Source: Liolophura sinensis (taxonomy: Eukaryota > Mollusca > Polyplacophora > Chitonida > Chitonidae). From it: 64,000 nucleotides of DNA. Positions 39,803 through 51,674 of this stretch are shown in pieces. How positions within the stretch are numbered: the stretch's first letter is position 1; the number at the start of each line of letters is the position of its first letter. Where the stretch lies: assembly GCF_032854445.1 (NCBI RefSeq), contig NC_088295.1, positions 44,753,385 through 44,817,384 of the forward strand, read 5' to 3'. Both the position numbers and the translations under genes were made by a program. The notes under the pieces are model-generated. The model did no database searches, was not told the origin of the DNA, and was given only the letters and a program-made list of their open reading frames with translations.

Positions 39803-40508
39803 CTGAAACAACAACAACAAGCAGGGTGTTAATAGATATCCTCAGAGGTGAAATTTAAGAAAGAATATGAGTACAACGTTAACAATATGCTTCCTCCTGA
39901 AAAAACAATTCAGCTGAAGCAGCCTATGAAGCTTAAGTGGAATCTACTGTTTTCCTAAGCATGCAATGAATGACCTAACACTTCAGTAAAATGAGTGCAT
40001 TTTTAGAGGTAAATAAATGCCATGAAATATTCATTTTGGTGCTGAAACTTCAATTGATGTGCCAAGCATTTTTCCAGGAGGACTTCCTCCTACCTTTCAA
40101 AAAAACCTTCTAAACACATTATAAGGCAAATGAGCAAGCTCAACAAGGATGAAATTTCAGGACAAAATTCTACCATATTCGGATACACAATCCAAGATGA
40201 CACCCAAAACAACTGATATGACAATCACCTCTTGATCTACATGTAACACAAATGCTGTTCAATAAATGGGGGTACTGGAGACTGCATATATATATAACTT
40301 ACATGTCTGCAAGGAGTGAAAAGTCCTAGATGTCTGCAATGATGCTGAAGTACCTACTACCGCACAACATTCTGAGTTTACAAACACAGGTATAAAGTGC
40401 AATGTATTAATGGTGAGAAAAAGAATGTACAGTGTACATGTACCTCCCATATGTCAAATACATGTAGATTCTGAATTGAGGTGTTTATCAAAACAGATCT
40501 TTGTTCAC

Positions 40509-40605
40509 AAAACCAGTACAAATTGACATATTCAGAAACCAGTACAAATTGACATATTCAGAAACCAGTACAAATTTACATATTCAGAAACCAGTACAAA
40601 TTCAC
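40509..40605. repeat. 26-bp tandem repeat, about 3.7 copies
   Basis: The unit AACCAGTACAAATTGACATA-TTCAGA starts at 40511, 40537, 40563 and 40589; the last copy is partial. It lies in NAV intron 1. Confidence 0.96.
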
Positions 40606-40909
40606 TTTATAGTCAAAAGGCAAATGCTTTGCTCAATATGTCAAAGTGACATGAATGCTGAGTTATGGAGCTACAGTCTTGATGGGAAGATAATCTGCTA
40701 TAATATTCAATAATGCCTTCCCTATAATTATTGATAAGTTTCACACTTATCTCCATGCCAAAATATACTAGTAAAACATATGAATTTGTCTGATTTCTCG
40801 AATAAATGGATGATTCGTATATTTTCTCTGACCATACCCAAGGACAAACTAGCACATCAAGCAAATGACAGCATTCATATGTTCATATGTAAGCTGCACT
40901 CTTATTATG

Positions 40910-41140
40910 ATTTATTTATTTTACTGGTGTTTAATATTGTTTCTCTAAAATGATGGCAGTAAAATATGGGTGGAAGAGGGTACGGACATTGGCTCCCCCA
41001 TATACCCCCCCCCCCATTACCCTCCCACACACACCCACACATTTTCCTCTCTGGACATTTTACCCTGGTGGACATTTTCCCCTCCGGACATTCACCCCAA
41101 ACCCCCCTCCCATACCTTACCGCCATCATTTTAGAGAAAA
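40910..41140 (-). mobile_element. Hairpin-forming non-autonomous element with SINE-like tail
   Basis: Two inverted arms, 40941-40974 (TTCTCTAAAATGATGGCAGT...) and 41105-41138 (its reverse complement with GCGGT), are about 80% identical over 34 bases and enclose a strongly strand-asymmetric C-rich core. The core has four variants of GGACATT(TT)-CCCC. Outside the left arm, the minus strand ends ATTAAACACCAGTAAAATAA followed by ATAAAT, resembling the tail of the V-SINEs. It may be a MITE-like element or a SINE with a palindromic body. No TSD was found. The proline-rich ORFs here on both strands are low-complexity artefacts. Confidence 0.55.
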
Positions 41141-42951
41141 AGTGTTGGTGGAGGAGACTCCCAGGAGTAGTGAGAGTAAACCATGACCCATGTTGCCATC
41201 ATGTAGACACCAGACAGAACTCCTGAGTGAAAGTTAAACTCGACTCAGTCTACAACTTCATAGGCCCACTTAATAATAAAGCTGTGTCCCACACAACACA
41301 ATCTGACTTACACAAAAAATCTCTTTTTCGTATGATCTGTACCTTAAACTAATATCAAAAAACACAGTTCACAGTTTCGATTTGTTAAATTCCCCAAGGA
41401 GGAATAATAAATCCCTTGCATGAATGGGCCTTCAGCTACAACACCAATCATAGTAAGAAGTAAATTTAACGCACTGTATGACATAAATGTACATGTATCA
41501 CTAGAACAAGTAAATTTACAAAAGCAAATTTGTGTCTGTAGAGGGGGCAAACAAAGCCTTATTCAGCAGCCTTTGGAGAATCCATGTGGAAGTGAGGCCA
41601 AGGCTTTGGTAAATGTCACTGGGGGCATCTGGGCGTAAAATGCTCCCTCTAGCAGACAATGTACCTGCCAGCTCTCACATTATTATGTAATAGGGTAAAA
41701 AATCAATAGGAGACTGATGGAGCCAGGGCAATGTGTTGATACGGAGAGACCACTCATGGGGACCAGCCAGACTGCTTAGACAGTCCCTCCACAGAGAGCG
41801 CTTCATTCTGTGCTAATACACACCCCTGCAAGAGACACCGTGTCAACACACACTTTCTCCTAACAGTGTTTAAGCCAGGATCTTGATAAGAACCCAGCTT
41901 CCTCAATGTAAGAGAAAATTTTGGTGTCTAATTACTTGGCCTGAAGAGAGTGGGAGACTATCACAGCATTCTGGTGGCAGTGAGGAATTACAATTGATTT
42001 TCTATTTTCAGAAAAAAAAACACAACAAAAACCATTGCCTGTGTGTGAGATTTGGTATGCTGAATATCAAATTCGCAGATTTGTAACAAAAGAACACAAC
42101 AGCATGTAAACCTCAATATTGATTTCATATTATTCATTATCTGTAAATTCTTAAATAAATGCAAAAATGTATATATTTTACTGCTTGGTCCTCTAAAAAT
42201 GGTAAAAACACTAGAAAAATAAGTGATGCCCTCAAAATGTGCATTTCAATTAAATTGCGTGCACTCTGAGAATCAACCAAACCTTCTTTGTGGCAATCTA
42301 TTGGCTTAACACTGGTGCATCTTTAGAAGTCTCCTAACCTGCATAGGATTGATAACACAAGTTAATAAGATAAGACTAGTATCCACAATGCCCAACACAA
42401 ACCACCAAAGAACTGAGGAAGTATATCAAGTCTGAAATTAGGATACAGGTATCTTAAGACAAACAGTCAACAATAATTTCAATGATGGTGGATAAACTAG
42501 GAATGTTCTAGGCACATACATTTAAGGAGCATCCAAATCAGGTATAAAGCTTGTTTATATAAAGCTGGTATAGTGGATATGATAATGAGCCAACTCATTA
42601 TAAAGTTCTCACGGCATGTATAAAATTCTATAATCAATCATTTACATTGCCAAATTCTCACCAGAGGCAAGCAACTGGCAGACTACTGGTAAGCTACTTA
42701 AATGCCCCTAGACAAATATATCTTTACACATTGTACCACCACAAGAACAGAAATTATATGAAAATGAAGCACCTACGTACAGGCAAACAGCTGTTTGAAT
42801 ATTATCATGAGGCAAGCCAAGTTTCGCATAGGAATCAACTGGTGAAACCATTAAGGAGGCCACTAAGATGATTTGGCACTGGTTCATATCAATGGTTATT
42901 TGCTGTTTGGCACTTCTGTTGAGTGGGTCCTATTTTTACCCTGACAGAAAT

Positions 42952-43074
42952 TTTTTTGATTTATTTATCTGATTGGTGTTTTACGCCTTACTCAAGAATA
43001 TTTCACTTATACGACCGGCAGCCAACATTATGGTGGGAAGAAACCATGCAGAGCCTGGGGAAAACCCACGACCT
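42952..43074 (-). mobile_element. 5'-truncated RUDI-like V-SINE
   Basis: Only the tail and the V-type domain remain. TSDs TGACAGAAAT flank it exactly (42942-42951 and 43075-43084). It lies in NAV intron 1. Confidence 0.92.
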
Positions 43075-44694
43075 TGACAGAAATAATATATTTCCATTCC
43101 TAGAGATCTTGGAAGCAATTCCACATAGCTGCTCCAATTTCTCATTATAATGAAATTTAAGAATTTAACTTTGGTGGAGGATTCAGCTCCTGGCCCCAGG
43201 ATTAAGAATCTGTCATCCATACACTTAAGTTTATAGTCTTAAATTGAGGTTTTATTCCTCAAGCTAAATTTAAACTTTCATAATAATGTCTTTTTCACAC
43301 CTTGTAATGAAGTATAAGACAACACTCAGTATTAAAGTAAGATATTCTAAGATAGGTGACAATTTTAGCACAGTAAATTGCGTTAAAGTTAAAGAATAAG
43401 TCTTTTATCATGGCTTCATGATCCTCAGAGGCCTGATCATTTAAGTTCTGAGATATTATGGAATTTTTAACATGGCATTTCTTCCACATGGAATCAACAA
43501 CCTGGGCATCACTGACAAGAGGTCGTATTTCACTGGTAACATGTGACCATCAGCCAGCTATCACACTGTCATCGCTGCTCTGGTATTACTCACTTTGCTG
43601 TCTTTAATTATACCATACTGAACTTAACCTGAACAATAATCCCATACCAAAATATGACCCACTAAATCCACCTTACACTACGAATATATCACTGCACTTT
43701 TCTCTACCAAAAACAAAAAATCTTAAAACTAAGAAGCAGAATGACCAAATAGTGCCTGATATCCTAGCTGCTATCACACACTTTCTTGGTTTATCTGATC
43801 AATGCTTCACTTATATAATGGTGCTCAGCTTTATGAGTGGAACGTAAACAGAACCTCGTGAGGACAATTCTAATTCACACAGTGATATTATTTTTTAAAC
43901 TGCTTTGTGATCTCAAGTGTTCCGCAAAAAAAAAAAAAACTGATGAAATTAATAACCTTAACTAGAAGCTTGGATCAATTATTATTCAAGCCAGAGCACA
44001 AAACTTGGTTATCATAAAGTTTCCTGCTTTGTGATCCATTTTTTTCCAAATAGACAGATTGAAAGATAGGTTTGATACCTGATGTTGCAATTGGTAACCA
44101 AAATGGGCAAAAACTAATCCTCTCAACCTTCTAAAGTGTCCTTTGGGATCAAAAAATTTATATCTGACCTTCATCCCCAAAATTAGGCCCTGGTAGATTT
44201 TTATCTCTAAAAATAACTCAAAATATTAAAATGCAGGTTCAAAAAGTACTTCCCCCCTCACCTTCCAAAGAAAAAAAAAGTTTCTTCAAAGATTTATGTG
44301 GCTAGGAGCTTTACCATTTTTGCAACTACATGTTCGTTAAAGGTAAGCCCACTGATGACCTGTTCAAAACCCCTAGAGCTGTATACCTCATATCACAAAG
44401 AGGATTACATGTCCAAATACCACAGCTTATTATTATTATTAACCTAAGTCAATAATTAATCCTCTTAATCATCACAAGATCATGGTTAGTACATTTAATA
44501 TCAGCTCAAGTTAAAACTGTACAAATGTCATTGAAGGTGAATCCTGAATACATGGCGTTATAGGTATGATTTGCTTCAGCAACTGTGCTTCCACAGCATA
44601 TGCAATGCAAACACACAAAACACACATCACTTGTATGAACTGCAATTATAATGTGTCACCCCACGGGGAGACTGGTGTTATTTCCCATGCTTAC

Positions 44695-44739
44695 CTTCAG
44701 TTTGAATCGATCATTCAATATTCCATGCACGTCAGACAT
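44695..44739 (-). CDS. NAV: Neuron navigator (NAV/unc-53 family), coding exon 1 with start codon
   Basis: First coding exon of a neuron navigator protein, a cytoskeleton-associated family with an N-terminal CH domain and C-terminal AAA+ module that acts in axon guidance and cell migration. On the minus strand the ATG is at 44739-44737 and the exon reads MSDVHGILNDRFKLK (15 codons). It ends AAG followed by GTAAGC, a strong donor, leaving phase 0. Position -3 is A, favourable for initiation. Reading upstream in frame there are 17 open codons and then TAA, so this ATG is the first usable start of this transcript. Joined to exon 2 it gives ...FKLK-IYTDWANHYL. NAV proteins of vertebrates and worms likewise carry a short variable leader directly before the IYTDWAN motif. 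The leader is not conserved, so the call rests on frame, splice site and position. Vertebrate NAV genes also use longer leaders from upstream exons; none was identified here. Confidence 0.72.
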
Positions 44740-44886
44740 TGTTTGTACGTATTCGCCTTTCAGCTCCCACTGATATATGACTCTCAGTTGTTACTGATGA
44801 TCACCAATGACAGATTCTGCTGTTTGCATCACACGACATTATAACTGACACCTTGTACCACAACAGTCTCACGTCACAGTCTCCAA
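44740..44886 (-). promoter_or_regulatory. 5' UTR and putative core promoter of the NAV short form
   Basis: The sequence upstream of the exon 1 ATG has an in-frame stop at the position of 44788-44790, so it is not an extended coding region. On the minus strand a TATA-like TTATAAT lies at 44838-44844, and about 30 bases downstream is an initiator-like TCATTGG at 44805-44811. Further upstream a TGACGTGA motif (44870-44877), like a CRE/ATF half site, is present. All are short and could be chance matches. An unseen upstream 5' UTR exon remains possible. Confidence 0.25.
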
Positions 44887-44961
44887 ATGATACAAGTAAA
44901 TGCCATCCTGAACAGGCTTTTACTTCAAGCCGGTCAAATTCATCAACCAGAAAACTGTCAG
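44887..44961 (+). other. Possible divergent first exon on the plus strand
   Basis: An ATG at 44887 opens a 25-codon frame (MIQVNAILNRLLLQAGQ then IHQPENCQ) that ends exactly at CAG followed by GTAAGAG, an almost perfect vertebrate-type donor, in phase 0. Its ATG lies about 150 bp from the NAV ATG and points the other way, the geometry of a bidirectional promoter. The peptide resembles nothing I recognise, and no downstream plus-strand exon could be linked to it. It could be a small gene, the first exon of an antisense lncRNA, or chance. Confidence 0.22.
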
Positions 44962-46282
44962 GTAAGAGACTGCAGCAAAACTATGATTATCAATTTTACT
45001 ACTTTTGCTGCAGTTTACATCACGCCTATAGTGCATCAGTATATTGAGTGTGACAACGATTTTACTGATCCATCAATCCTTTTCTAAATAGACAAAAATT
45101 TTGAGACGAAAAAGAAAACCAAAAGTGCACAAGATTCCATTGTTAAAGTTGCCACACCTCGATATACGCACTGGTTAACCAATATGCCACAGATCAAAAT
45201 TTCAGGTGTCGTATATTCCATTCTATTGGCAACAGCATTATTGATTAATCGTATACATAGATACATAGAAACGGAATCCCAAAACACGCATTGGGAAATA
45301 TCACCCGATGGCAATGACCACAGAATCTGTTTACTCAGCAGCCGAGTTACTACACTGTGTATTTTTGGAGGCTTAGACACAGTTCATCATTTGATGATTC
45401 CAGGCCAATCTTGATAAAAAGTCCATGCATTAGAAGCAGATTCTGTTCTTGTATGTCCCAGAGGCAAATTGTGGACAGCCAAAGAAGCCAGTATGATTCG
45501 ATAAATGCTGCACGGGGCAAACCTCATTGTCTGCAACCCGAAAACGTTGATGTGACAGCAGAACGAGACTACAGCTGATCATCATCCTTGACACTTGCCT
45601 CAATCCTCAGCCTCCTAACACAGAAGAGTTCTCATGACTCCAATTCGCACAGGGAGAAAACGCAAGGCGTAATTGTACAAAGTGTGAGGTCTACTTGCTC
45701 GTCCACATGTTGGACTGGCAGAAATCAATCGCTTTTTCAAAAGCCGTGAATGCTTCCATTGCGAAAATTTCATGTGCTTTTCCCCTAGCAGCTTCCTAAG
45801 CAATCAATATGGTGTAGGCAACGGCTAACTCTGGGTGCCCGACTTGCCAAACACAGCACTGTCAGTGATAGGCTTGCGTGCATGCGTGTTGGTCAGAGTC
45901 AGAGTCTGTGGGGGCATGGGGAATAAGCTCTTACATACATATGACCCAATATCCCCAGGTGTGAAAAAAAAAAATCTGCTTGGTGAAATCTATCACAGCC
46001 CAGTGATCAGCTGTCAGATTTCAGGCCAGTGTGTTCACTAGGCACAATGGCTGAGCGCTATGGTAACGCAGAAACATCTGACAGCAATGCAGGCCACCAG
46101 TCATTTACTGCGTGAAAACTTCAAAGACTTTCCCTCATGGCAGACTAACACCAACACAAGGGAAAAAGATGCACATTCTTTGCATGTTCAGCAAACAGTC
46201 TGTGATTTTCCTGTATCCAAATGCACGGATATGGCGACTAAGATGCTGGCATCCCATATACACTTGAAAAAGTTCCACGGTA

Positions 46283-46303
46283 CAAAAAAAAAAAAAAAAA
46301 AAA
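46283..46303. repeat. Poly-A tract
   Basis: Twenty-one consecutive A bases, followed by CACAC and another A run. No SINE body was recognised upstream, so it may be a simple homopolymer rather than a retroposon tail. Confidence 0.85.
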
Positions 46304-49300
46304 CACACAAAAAAAGAATAAAACATGAGTTGCACATATCAAGTAGACGGCTGTAAAACAGCTGTGAAGGGCCTGCACTGTTGCAATAATATTGACTATG
46401 AGTGTATTATAAACAGTTAACTAAACATAATACCTGCAGGACTCTGGCATATACTTAGCTAATTCAGGAACCGGGGAGGAAATGATTTCAGCATTGCTGC
46501 CAGTACATTGAGTAATCAGATCTGACAGTGATAGATATCATATTATCTGAAGCTAAATTTGCCAGCTAGGGAGTTTGTTGGTTGGGGGGAGTGGGGTAAC
46601 CAGGCAGATACATCTCGACCTGTTACACAACAACACAGTTCAAAAGCACATCCAACCAATAAATTAAAGACACTGCAACACCAGCTCCTTATTTTTCATT
46701 ACAGAGATGACTTATCTTGATCAAGACAGACCGCCTACTGTCTACATTAAAAGTTTCCAGGCAATTCTGATATCACGAGGATTAACAATTCATCCTCTTG
46801 TGTTCGCAGACGAGCACGACTTCCACTGTGCTTTGCACGTAACCATGGAAACCAGTATACAGAGTTTCAATTGACCGCAGCAAACTGCCTTTCCACATAA
46901 TTACACAGGCCTTCAAGGAATTGTTGTTGGATTTCTTAACGCTTCATACATTTCGCATTAACGCAGCACAGGCGGCCATGTTGGTCTGGACAGGAGAGCA
47001 GTTCGTGTGTTGTTGTAATATTGAGGTCTTAGACTCACCAAAGTTGACAGTTTTCCAGTAATTTCTAATAAAAAAAATAACTAATTTATTTGCAAAGAGT
47101 CATCTGTTTGGAATTTAGCAGTAAATTTTCTACCTTTCTTTTTGCATCCTAAAAAAAGAGCTCCATTTATTTTCCCACATCAGCTGCATGTTAAAGCAGC
47201 AGGTTCTTCGGAAACCTGGAACTAGTCGGGTAATGTTGATGAGGAGAGCATCACTCGGCTAGTGCGTTGTCAAGGTGATGGGTAGATGAAGCCAGGTTTC
47301 TTTCTCTGCCTGACTCTGCGTTCAACATTCACAGACACATAACTAACGGTAACAAGAGAAGGAGAACAAGGAAGCCTGTTCATCTTGGCACACCCTAAAC
47401 CCAATCAAGCCAGTTCATCGTGACACACCCAGGACCCAATCTGCAATGTTGTTTCATGAACAGATAATTTAGCAGAAACCTTTGCCTACTAACATATCTG
47501 ATTGGTTTCCCACCCACTTAAAATGATTGAAACTTGGAAGCACATGTAATCAACGTACACTTTACAACCTCGAGTGAAAAGTTAGTTTGGTGTAAATTAG
47601 TTGTGACCAAGCCAATCCACTTCAAAATGGCAAAGTGCGTCCACCAAGCCGTGTAAAAAAACTGCAAAGCTTTCAAATGTGACTGATTTACTGCAGCAGT
47701 ACAACAATCAATAATTATACTGAGAGTTTCAAATTATGCTTTTAATTGCACTGGTACGCAATTCAATATTTGTGTTTAAAAAAAATGCAAAAATGTAAAA
47801 AAATTACACACATGTATGGCTCATGGGGACATACTGTATATATGACAGAATTACATAGCATCGTGAAAATCCATGCACTGAGTAATTATGAAGTTGACAA
47901 GAAAAGACAACATGACAGATGGACAGGCCAATGGAAGGATGAACAGATGGAGACCATTTCCATGTCCCAGCACCAAGTCTGTACACCAAATATTTCATTG
48001 TTAACAGAAGCTGAATATGGTTGCTGACATTGACATTATCAAATAACTCGATTAACCTTAAAAGAACATCGACTGCATATTACATAACGTTTTTCAATAT
48101 TCTGATCAGCTAAATTATTCAGGTCTTTACCGCTTACAATTTTCTTTTTACCAGAATTCAACTACTTACAGTGACCTTCATGAGGTGGAAATCTAAAAGA
48201 ACACTTTAAAACGGATCACTTTATAATATCCATACATGTCTTGGCGCTATGGAAACAAAACTTTTCAGGTCAACTATATTTCCACAGAAAATATCCAGAC
48301 ATGGACGAATGAATTATTTAAGCACATTTTTATGTAGGGATGTAGGTATCATATACATGTAATACCATCATACTTAGCTTCGTAAGGATTAAGCCTATAT
48401 ATGTACTTAACATTAAAACTATACAACAAGTCTGATTGCTGCAGTACTTCTATAATTCTAATTCACCATAGAAACTATAGACAGTAATATTATCTACTGG
48501 TGTGGTGTATCCTTTTGTACATGTAAAATGTTAACCAGGGATAAAGAAGAATTATTTAGGCCTTACAGGAAATATAACGTCAGAGACAGACAAGGATTAA
48601 ACTAAGGCTTTTTATGAGGTTTTATGGAGATCATATTCAACTCATACACATCAGCTGCCAGGATCATTTTCACAAACTTGATGGAAATTATATCATGATT
48701 ACTTCCACTTTCATATAACTAGTACCAGTTGATATTGTGGAGAGAAAAAAGAATGCATTACACTGATTTTACACCGATCACAAACAGTAAATATTTTAAA
48801 ATCTGTATCGAAGTATATGGAGGTTGTTTCAGAGAAAATCAATTTCCAGAAGCAAAACAATCAAATCGTGATGTCAAAAGGTAAAACATCTTATTTTTGC
48901 AACTTTTGAGGAAGTCCTCTGGAATTGTACAATGAAATTCTATATAAAGAAACAGTGTACATGTATCTTGTCTGAGTTTTGCCATTGCAACTAAGACAAT
49001 GCCATTTCTGGAAAATGTGATGAGAAAAAAGATTCACAAAATTTGGAAGAAAGACCTTATTATGTCTTACCAACCATGCAACTACGTACCACAGAGATGG
49101 TCTAAACTGTGCCGCAAAGGTTTGATCATCAGGTATGCGATAAGAAGTCCAGATGCTTAAATGACAGTCTTAACCAGCAACACAATGCCGGTTAATATGA
49201 TGGGAAGTCTAGCCCCTAAAATGCCATGTGCTGGAAATATTGGATGCCAAACAGCATATCCTGGAACTTTGCATGCCAAAATATCGTCACTACTGCCAAT

Positions 49301-51396
49301 TCTTATTACGTATGTCCAATGCAGATAATGAGCAAAATACAGATTCAAGAAGATACATGTAATTTCAATAATTATCAAGAATCAGATAAATATACCACCA
49401 AAATTACATTCCAATTATACCTAGGCCTGTATAATAATCCCCTTATTGCAGAAAAATAACAAAAGATTGGACTCGATTCTTACCCTGGATTAGATTAGTG
49501 AAGACTCCAGGACTAAATGCTAATTCTTCACATATATCAGGTGTCTGATTATTCGCTGACTTTGATTACTTTGTCTGAATTAAATAAAACAACATGTTTC
49601 AAGCACTAAGTTTTCCCAGAGGACAAAACTGAGAAAGACAAACATCCAGTTCATTAAAACTAAATTACTTTGATGAATATAACATAAACAAGGAAATGGC
49701 AGCAGGGAGGTTGGGAGAGTTAGGGCAATTTGTCTGTAAAGTTTAAGTAAGGGAAAAAACAGACTTTCCCATTAACAGCTTTGAAAACTATTCCACTAGA
49801 CTAAACACATATGCCCCTTGAGGTTATATCTTCACTTGTTGATCCAAAAAACATGTCCCCATGGTGGCTAGAAGTAACCAGGGCACACTCAATTATTCAA
49901 TTAGAAGGAAAAGGAGAAAATGTCTCTACCTACAGCATAGCACCACCCAGAGGCAGACGAACATGTATTCTTATTCAAGGCCGCTTACACACAACATCTG
50001 CCCTCCGCATAAATTTGTCCTTGAATCTGAAGACTCCCACAGTGGATAAAACTAGGCAAACTTGTAAAAGTTACTATCCTGGTCACCATCAGGAAAAATA
50101 GAGCCAAAAATCAAATTGCAAATATGGTTGTTGTGCATGTATATATACATCAAGACGTGATATCAATGACAAAACATACATATATATATTGACAGTCCAT
50201 GGTGCAAATGTATATCCTTTGTCATTTTCTAAAATATGCTTGGTGCTATTTTACACTATTTTTTTAATCAAATTTGTGCCAGTGTCAAAAAGGTAATTTA
50301 TAAAAATAAAAAAAGAAAACAAAAAAGAAACATTTAATGTATCCTGTTATATCCATGGAGTGACCATTTCTGCTGGTAGATTAACATTTTGAAAGTATTG
50401 CAAAAGGGATTCAAGTCCTCTACTGATTTGAGCTGTCAAAGTAACAAAACCGCACAAAAGATGTCATTTTGTTGCATTGAACAATCCAAAACTGAATCTT
50501 TATCTGTAACTTGTTATTGGGAAGCTATGTACAAAGTCTCGAATAAACAAAAGTCACAGTTATGAAAGAAAGCCTGCAAAAATGTCCAAAAGTTGACAAA
50601 ATTTACCATACCACTGACAAAATGGTCCAAAACTCAAATTTAATCTATAAATAATAGTGAAGCTATGTACCAAGATTCCGTTCAAAACTATCACCTGTGC
50701 AGAAAACAGACCTGTGATGAATGGGAGACTTCAGTAGAACAGTGCTTGAGAACTACATGAGCCTTGGTGTTTTATGCACACACATACACCTATAATAGTG
50801 CCCTAATAAAGGAAACAATGAAACGCTTCACAGCTTTGGACCACTGCGTTATAGGCTGGTGGGCATTTCACAAGTTGATGGATGAGCAGTAAACCCTCTA
50901 GACAGTCAAGGACTATCAACCTGAACATACCATCCCGTTCTCATGTTATGCCAGTACATTTGCCTGATACACAGTGAAAATGCTAACAGCCAAACATTTC
51001 AAGAAATGATTGCTACATATATTTATTCAGCTGTTTGCATATCAATCAGTAAATATTAAGTAATTCATTAAATGAAAAGAGAGACATAGAAATACATACA
51101 CTCTGTAATGAGAGAAGACATGTTCTTATATTTAATACTGCACTACAGGTTATCTTGTCTCCAGCCTACGGATTCAGGCAATGACTGTGACTGTAAACAG
51201 AAGGGGCAGAAAAGTGCACATGTTGGCTTCTGGCCTGAGTTTAAACACTAATGTCTTCAGAGTGACCTCCCTTGTGCTGCACTCTGCACAAGAGCGAAAC
51301 ACCAAATGCTTGCACAACATGAGAGAGTGGTGTCTGCGGCTTAACATCGTACTTAACAATTTTTTCAGTCACATGACGACGATGGAATCTTTAGGG

Positions 51397-51674
51397 TGCT
51401 TATAATGTGCCTTCTTGATGCAGGACGAATTTCCACCGCTCTTTTATCTAGTGCTGCTTTACTGAGACGATTTACTAAAGGCAAGTGAGCCGCCCTGTCT
51501 GAGCCATTATACTGATACGGGTCACCCAGTCTTTGCACTATCCCCTTAATGCTGAACGCAAAGCGAGGAAGTTACAACTTCCTCTTTTAAGGTGTTAGGC
51601 ATGACCTGCCCCAGGACTGACACTGGATCTACCTCTCCCGAAGCGGACGCTCTATCAACTGAGCTATCGGGGCC
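51397..51674 (-). mobile_element. Second tRNA-headed SINE family
   Basis: Read on the minus strand, it opens with a tRNA-like head GGCCCCGATAGCTCAGTTGA then TAGAGCGTCCGCTTCGGGAG; the A box is TAGCTCAGTTGATAGAGC and a decayed B box GGTAGATCC is near 51624-51633. A body of about 200 bp follows, containing GGAAGTTGTAACTTCC (a short palindrome), GACCCGTATCAGTATAATGG, GGGCGGCTCACTTGCC, AAAGCAGCACTAGATAAAAG and GAAGGCACATTATAAGC at the 3' end. This body has no V domain, so it is a distinct family. I recall similar sequence from mollusc genomes but cannot name the family with certainty. The tRNA part is not a functional tRNA: the anticodon stem and T arm do not fold. Confidence 0.85.

Larger units (their letters stand above)
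39803..44694 (-). other. NAV intron 1
   Basis: The intron is bounded by GTAAGC and TTTCAG and is about 4.9 kb long. It holds a 26-bp tandem repeat near 40.5 kb, a GC-skewed hairpin element near 41 kb and one truncated V-SINE near 43 kb. The rest is AT-rich with no coding signature. The open frames at 41.4-41.6 kb and 44.0-44.2 kb have no recognisable motif. Confidence 0.7.

Noticed and set aside
40905-41226. Pro-rich and Gly-rich ORFs on both strands
   Set aside because: Low-complexity C-rich core of the hairpin element; no start context, splice sites or domain.
47034-47061. 26-bp candidate micro-exon before a GTGAGT donor (minus strand)
   Set aside because: Such a short segment between a weak TTATTAG acceptor and a donor is too likely by chance, and no frame link to NAV was found.
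51602-51674. tRNA gene on the minus strand
   Set aside because: The A box is good, but the B box and arms are degenerate and the sequence continues into a SINE body, so it is the head of a retroposon.
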